This document shows positions 60,277 to 64,000 of a stretch of 64,000 bases of DNA, piece by piece (the first letter of the stretch is position 1; every line of letters starts with the position of its first letter). Source of the stretch: a virus; the IMG/VR virus record IMGVR_UViG_3300017527_000643, positions 29,972 to 93,971 of that record; one strand, 5' to 3'. The translations under genes and the position numbers were made by a program. The notes under the pieces are model-generated. The model did not search any database and was not told the DNA's origin. It saw nothing but the letters and a program-made list of their open reading frames with translations.

Positions 60277-60647
60277 AACGCATGAGAGTGGTGGCGCTAA
60301 CCCGCGAAGAGCTACGAGAAATGGCATTAGAGGATATCCGGGAAACAGACGGCGATTGGCACCAGCGATACACTCAAGCTAAAGGCTTAGTGGAAGATCA
60401 CATAGCTAATGAGCTAGATGAAAAGCTCGCCAAGCTTCATGATCAAATGGCCCACCTTGAAGACCAGCGCCAAGAACTACTAAACTCGCTAGCTGATGAA
60501 GATTGGGAAGCGTTCAATAAAATTCTTCCCCAGAATCTTGTAAACGAGCTTACCTATTTCAATTCTGATCAAGCTATCGAAGACCGCGTACAGGAAATAT
60601 TGAGTGGTGATCTTGATCGTTGGGATGATGAAGTACCACCCGAATAA
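60273..60647 (+). CDS. Tagged protein MKRMRVVA-3, helical
   Basis: The 124-residue protein begins MKRMRVVALTREELREMALE. After the tag it is almost wholly helical, with a coiled-coil-like middle (ELDEKLAKLHDQMAHLEDQR) and an acidic end. It is translated together with the 60013 gene. No named family recognised. Confidence 0.65.
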   Translation: MKRMRVVALTREELREMALEDIRETDGDWHQRYTQAKGLVEDHIANELDEKLAKLHDQMAHLEDQRQELLNSLADEDWEAFNKILPQNLVNELTYFNSDQAIEDRVQEILSGDLDRWDDEVPPE

Positions 60648-60650
60648 ACA

Positions 60651-61208
60651 ATGAAACGAATGCGGGTCATAGCGACTAAGCTTCGCGTAGAGTCTTTAGC
60701 ACTCAAAGATTATAATCAGGAATATGTGGACGATCCTGACTTTGTTGGGTTTCACTGCCAGCAAAATGAAAGAAGCAAATACGATGACTTCATTGGAGCA
60801 CAGTACGGGGGTGTGGAAGGTGGCCAGAACTACCTGATACATATCCTGGATGGCTTGTATGACGATATGCGCGACGAGGCAACGGAACTAGGATTGATGG
60901 ACACACCAGACAATCCTTATGACGATGACTATGAAGAGTGGGCGAACAAAGTAGAAGACTTCCTGGCATCCAAAAACATAAAGTGGATCTTCGTATCCGA
61001 AACCAAACCGCTCTCATCCTCTGGTGAAACCTACGGCGGCTATGGCGACAACTGCTACTATGTAATGCTCCCGCAAGATCTTATCATAACCGAATTTCAT
61101 GATGTCGGAGTGAACGATGCGGCTATGGCCTATGTGTACGACGCAAACAAAGGGCAACCTAAACTTATAGAAGTTGAAGAGCAGGAATCCGAAGACGCGG
61201 AATGGTGA
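60651..61208 (+). CDS. Tagged protein MKRMRVIA-4, unknown
   Basis: The 185-residue protein begins MKRMRVIATKLRVESLALKD. The body has FVGFHCQQNERSKYDDFIG (about 27-45), KWIFVSETKPLSS (about 111-123), GDNCYYVMLPQDLI and a HDVGVNDAAMAYVYD segment. The order of a His segment, an S/E segment and a late beta part loosely recalls ART-like folds, but this is weak. The upstream junction is TAAACAATG. Confidence 0.6.
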   Translation: MKRMRVIATKLRVESLALKDYNQEYVDDPDFVGFHCQQNERSKYDDFIGAQYGGVEGGQNYLIHILDGLYDDMRDEATELGLMDTPDNPYDDDYEEWANKVEDFLASKNIKWIFVSETKPLSSSGETYGGYGDNCYYVMLPQDLIITEFHDVGVNDAAMAYVYDANKGQPKLIEVEEQESEDAEW

Positions 61209-61209
61209 A

Positions 61210-63207
61210 ATGAAGCGCATGCGTGTTACAGCACTCTCTGTCAGAGCACAATACCTGTACCACGTTACAGATAGCAAGAACCTCCCCGACATAGCAGCCG
61301 AAGGATTGGCGATTGAAGAAGGTGGCGCACTCTCTAAAGGCCAGCATAAAGAATACTCGCAGGATAAGATCTTCCTTACAGATAAAGACACCATTCCCAA
61401 TTGGGAATATTATGTAAAGGAAATGACCTACCCGGACGACGACCCAGCCGTGCTAAGAGTAAACACCGATTACCTGGAAGAGATCCTGGTGGATGAAAAG
61501 GGTACGCATGACGCTCCTAAACTGATACCATTTGATTACAACAAACCAAGATTCCTGCCTGACCCAGACCCGACCACGTTTTCTTATTATACGGAAGAAA
61601 ACATTCCACCTGAAGCTATAGAAGTGCAAACCCCTGAAGGATGGGTCGCACTAGCAGCCCACCAGATACGTGCGTTCGAATGGCTGAATTACGTAGCTGA
61701 TGTGATACCGGGCGAAGTAGAAGCAGAGCGCATTATAGAAAAGATGGTGGTAAACATTGCCGACAAAATTGGTATAGATAAAGAGTCACTGGCGACTGAG
61801 CAAAAGAATACCACTTCAATTTTGTCAAAAATAGAGAACATGTTTGAGACTAACCCAGAGGCATTCGATAGGCTTTTGGAAAGTTCATTTTCTGCAGCAC
61901 AGCCAGACGATCCGACCCAGTTTGAATTGCCACCAGATGTACGTAACCTATTAGACCCTGCTCATTGGGAATTTCTTACAGAGGAAGACCCACGTCCAGA
62001 AGAAGATGAAGAAGAACCACCAAAAGTAAAGAAGCCGCCAGAAGTAAGGAAACCACTAGAAGTAAAGAAGCCAGTAAAGCGGAAGAAACAAGAACCCAGA
62101 TCAATCTATGATGAATTTGGTTTAGGTACGCCAAAAGACCAACCCAAGAAACCTGTTGAGCCTTCCAGCGTTCCTAAATGGGAACCGCTGGTAGAACAGC
62201 CTAAAAAGAAACCTAAAGAAAGAAAAGTCAAAGAAAAGGAACCTAAAGTAAAGGAACCAAGGCCCCCTAAAAAGCGGACGCCTAAGAAGCACCCCCCTGC
62301 TCCCCCCAAGCCTTACCCGAATTTAATTCCTATGGAAGAGCCACCGGAATCAGTACGGGAAAGCGAATTCTGGCGCGATGATGTGCGGGATGTTCTTAAA
62401 AGTAAATATATCGATCCTGTTGCTGCTCCCCAGGTAATAAACTTTATGTTTTATGTGGTGGAGCAAACCCATCCCGCACCCAGTTATGAGGCGCTGAAAA
62501 ATGAGATAGACTTTCTCTATGCATATCAGCCCGAAGAGTTTACTGAAGTACTAAACACTTCCATTGAGATGTACGAGAAAGAGCAACAGTTTGGACATGT
62601 AATAGAAAGACCTGAAGCAGAACCATTGGGATTTAAAGATTACTTTGAACTACCTGACGTTGAACTTGGCGAACCTGAAGATCCACTAAAGGGCGTTCAG
62701 GTTTCAGAAGAGCTTAAAAAGTATTTGAGAACTCCTATAGATGAGCTTATCCCATATACAGGACCACCAATTTCGCAGAGGAGTAATCAAATAAAGAGAA
62801 TGAGAACCAGGGCAGAAGCAAACCTCCAAACTAAACTCATCCAACTGAAACCACAAATGGCGAACGCTGCCCAGAAAGTTTACGACGAATGGGAACAAGA
62901 CGAAGAAGGCATCGATGAAGTGTTTGGTGCTGGTGGTCCATGTGATCAGATAGCAGATGCAATAGCAGGAGTCATAGTAGACAACATAGATGTAAACATA
63001 ACCGAAGGTGGTCATGAAGGCGACGACCATGCCTGGACCATAGCGTACACAAACACTGAAGCTTATGGAATAGACATCCCTCCAGAAACCTACGAAGAAG
63101 GTGGAGGCTATCGCTGGACTAAACTGAAGGATGTAAAGTTTACTCCAGAAGATGTAGAAATATTTCCACTGCATGAATTCTTGGAAGATATACTTGAGGA
63201 GGAATAA
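61210..63207 (+). CDS. Tagged multidomain protein: ART-like domain, linker and fused tagged domain
   Basis: The ATG at 61210 gives MKRMRVTALSVRAQYLYHVTD and 665 residues. Residues 17-155 are an ART-like domain (LYHVT, GLAIEEGG, IFLTD, PAVLRVN, FSYYTEENIPPEAIEV, GWVAL), parallel to that of the 48457 protein. A helical part (about 155-265) is followed by a Pro/Lys linker (about 265-375), another helical part, and at residue 528 an internal tag, IKRMRTRA. The last 135 residues form a separate domain with CDQIADAIAG, GDDHAWTI and YGIDIPPETYEEGGGY, suggesting a Cys/His/Asp triad. The DNA around 62778-62802 looks like a lost gene junction. Confidence 0.65.
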   Translation: MKRMRVTALSVRAQYLYHVTDSKNLPDIAAEGLAIEEGGALSKGQHKEYSQDKIFLTDKDTIPNWEYYVKEMTYPDDDPAVLRVNTDYLEEILVDEKGTHDAPKLIPFDYNKPRFLPDPDPTTFSYYTEENIPPEAIEVQTPEGWVALAAHQIRAFEWLNYVADVIPGEVEAERIIEKMVVNIADKIGIDKESLATEQKNTTSILSKIENMFETNPEAFDRLLESSFSAAQPDDPTQFELPPDVRNLLDPAHWEFLTEEDPRPEEDEEEPPKVKKPPEVRKPLEVKKPVKRKKQEPRSIYDEFGLGTPKDQPKKPVEPSSVPKWEPLVEQPKKKPKERKVKEKEPKVKEPRPPKKRTPKKHPPAPPKPYPNLIPMEEPPESVRESEFWRDDVRDVLKSKYIDPVAAPQVINFMFYVVEQTHPAPSYEALKNEIDFLYAYQPEEFTEVLNTSIEMYEKEQQFGHVIERPEAEPLGFKDYFELPDVELGEPEDPLKGVQVSEELKKYLRTPIDELIPYTGPPISQRSNQIKRMRTRAEANLQTKLIQLKPQMANAAQKVYDEWEQDEEGIDEVFGAGGPCDQIADAIAGVIVDNIDVNITEGGHEGDDHAWTIAYTNTEAYGIDIPPETYEEGGGYRWTKLKDVKFTPEDVEIFPLHEFLEDILEEE

Positions 63208-63210
63208 ACA

Positions 63211-63450
63211 ATGAAACGCATGCGAGTAGTAGCCTACCAACCGCAGGCTAAAGTCATCGTGGAATGCTCACACTCTGGGGCCGAAGCACTTCAAGCTCTG
63301 ATTGAATATATAAAGTCAAACGGCAACACCGGACACTCCTTTTCTATCATCGTAGACCCTGATGACAAAGATGCCAACGAATCATTCGGCTGGGACGGTG
63401 ACGGATCAGACAGCATCGGGGATATCAAAGTAGAGAACCTGGAGGACTAA
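63211..63450 (+). CDS. Tagged protein MKRMRVVA-6, unknown
   Basis: The 79-residue protein begins MKRMRVVAYQPQAKVIVECS. The rest is a small alpha/beta domain with SGAEALQALIEYIKS and FGWDGDGSDSIGDIKVEN. GAGGAGGAATAAACA precedes the ATG. No family recognised. Confidence 0.65.
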   Translation: MKRMRVVAYQPQAKVIVECSHSGAEALQALIEYIKSNGNTGHSFSIIVDPDDKDANESFGWDGDGSDSIGDIKVENLED

Positions 63451-63453
63451 ACA

Positions 63454-63690
63454 ATGACACCATATCAAAGAGGATTGCAGGATTGTTCACTGGATGACAT
63501 GGAGAATGCCCACTTTGCCAGCATCGGTGGGCTAAACAATAGAGACAATCCAGGCACACCAGATTATATAAAAGAATCAGACCGAAAAGAATATCTCCGT
63601 GGATACACAGACCAGGCGAAAGCACTTTACGGCGACGAATGGGAGGGTGTCCAATTCTCCTGGAATCCAATCCTGCAGATCAATCCGTAG
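63454..63690 (+). CDS. Unknown small protein
   Basis: The 78-residue product has a helical LDDMENAHFASIGGLNN part and a DRKEYLRGYTDQAKALYGDEW helix. GGAGGACTAAACA precedes the ATG. Its neighbours are tagged proteins, but it lacks the tag. Confidence 0.5.
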   Translation: MTPYQRGLQDCSLDDMENAHFASIGGLNNRDNPGTPDYIKESDRKEYLRGYTDQAKALYGDEWEGVQFSWNPILQINP

Positions 63691-63697
63691 TTCTGAG

Positions 63698-63719
63698 TAT
63701 AATGAAGTAGGAGGAGAAT
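63698..63719 (+). promoter_or_regulatory. TATAAT -10 and ribosome site before the last gene
   Basis: GAGTATAAT (63695-63703) has no clear -35. AGGAGGAG (63709-63716) lies at the expected transcript start and just before the GTG at 63720. Confidence 0.45.
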
Positions 63720-63992
63720 GTGAAAGCCTACGCGCTAATCGTAAAAGCTACGGATGAGACAGAGACAATCGAACAAGTTGTAGAAGACCGCATCGTAACA
63801 GGCAATTTCGAAGATGAAGATGGTGCAACCTGGCAAGACGTAGTGGATTTCTTTGAGAAGAAGCACGGTAAAGATAATGTCAGGGTAGCACCTGTAGAAA
63901 TAGATTCCGATCTCAGCGATCCTGATGCTGTGGGCGCAGAACTGTATGAGAAGCTAAACTTGACCGCAAAGATCCCACCTTCCAATAATTAG
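63720..63992 (+). CDS. Unknown small acidic protein with GTG start
   Basis: The start is GTG after TAGGAGGAGAAT; the nearby ATG at 63718 is in another frame and stops at once. The 90-residue product has KAYALIVKATDETETIEQV at its start and an acidic body (FEDEDGATWQDVVDFFEKKH). The next promoter begins right after its stop (TTTACA at the window end). Confidence 0.55.
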   Translation: MKAYALIVKATDETETIEQVVEDRIVTGNFEDEDGATWQDVVDFFEKKHGKDNVRVAPVEIDSDLSDPDAVGAELYEKLNLTAKIPPSNN

Positions 63993-63993
63993 T

Positions 63994-64000
63994 TTACAAA
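63994..64000 (+). promoter_or_regulatory. Start of a further promoter, cut by the window
   Basis: The window ends with TTAGTTTACAAA, which matches the beginning of the promoters at 53050 and 56559. Confidence 0.4.

Noticed and set aside
60651-61208. Firm call of a third ADP-ribosyltransferase
   Set aside because: Only loose motif order was seen; kept as a low-interest finding.
62106-62309. Minus-strand Gly-rich frame
   Set aside because: It is the mirror of the Pro/Lys linker of the 61210 gene.

Overview
The window is part of a tailed bacteriophage genome, most likely a large myovirus. It contains a long run of tail, baseplate and fibre genes followed by about 40 kb of small, tightly packed genes, almost all on the plus strand. 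There is no capsid, terminase, polymerase or integrase gene in the window, so the genome must be considerably larger than 64 kb. No tRNA, rRNA, CRISPR array or insertion sequence was seen. The host is a bacterium: promoters are of the TTGACA-17-TATATT type, most genes have AGGAGG-like ribosome sites, and several products carry lipoprotein signal peptides. The host species cannot be told from the sequence.

Bases 1-24068 form the tail module. A tape-measure-like tail protein is followed by a tail/baseplate protein, a baseplate hub, an OB-fold spike, a gp25-like wedge protein fused to a fibronectin-like domain, and a baseplate J-like wedge protein. Then come two G8/beta-helix adhesins, two beta-helix plus LamG adhesins, another structural protein and a 1054-residue fibre with a short alanine-rich repeat. 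Only two genes lie on the minus strand: a DHH phosphoesterase inside the tail module and a cysteine-rich lipoprotein directly after the big fibre.

Bases 24489-46708 hold enzymes and regulators. They include NAD-dependent DNA ligase, an XRE-type regulator overlapping an ImmA/IrrE-like metallopeptidase, and a MoxR AAA+ ATPase next to a von Willebrand A protein. Two receiver-domain proteins, an RmlC-like cupin, a ribbon-helix-helix protein, a metallophosphoesterase and S-adenosylmethionine decarboxylase are also here. A second small group of virion-like genes lies at 40430-44737. The MoxR/VWA group is driven by three near-identical strong promoters.

Bases 46825-64000 are mostly unknown small genes. 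Within them is the most interesting feature of the window: six proteins of different sequence that begin with almost the same peptide, MKRMRVVA. The DNA of this start varies at synonymous positions, so selection acts on the peptide. One of the six (61210-63207) carries an ADP-ribosyltransferase-like domain right after the tag, a Pro/Lys-rich linker, and an internal copy of the tag at what looks like a fused gene junction. A second protein with the same ART-like domain (48457-50022) shares a repeated helical module with its neighbour (50676-52817). My working hypothesis is a set of tagged proteins packaged into the virion and delivered to the host, comparable to the targeted internal proteins and Alt of phage T4. 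This is inference and not proven by the sequence.
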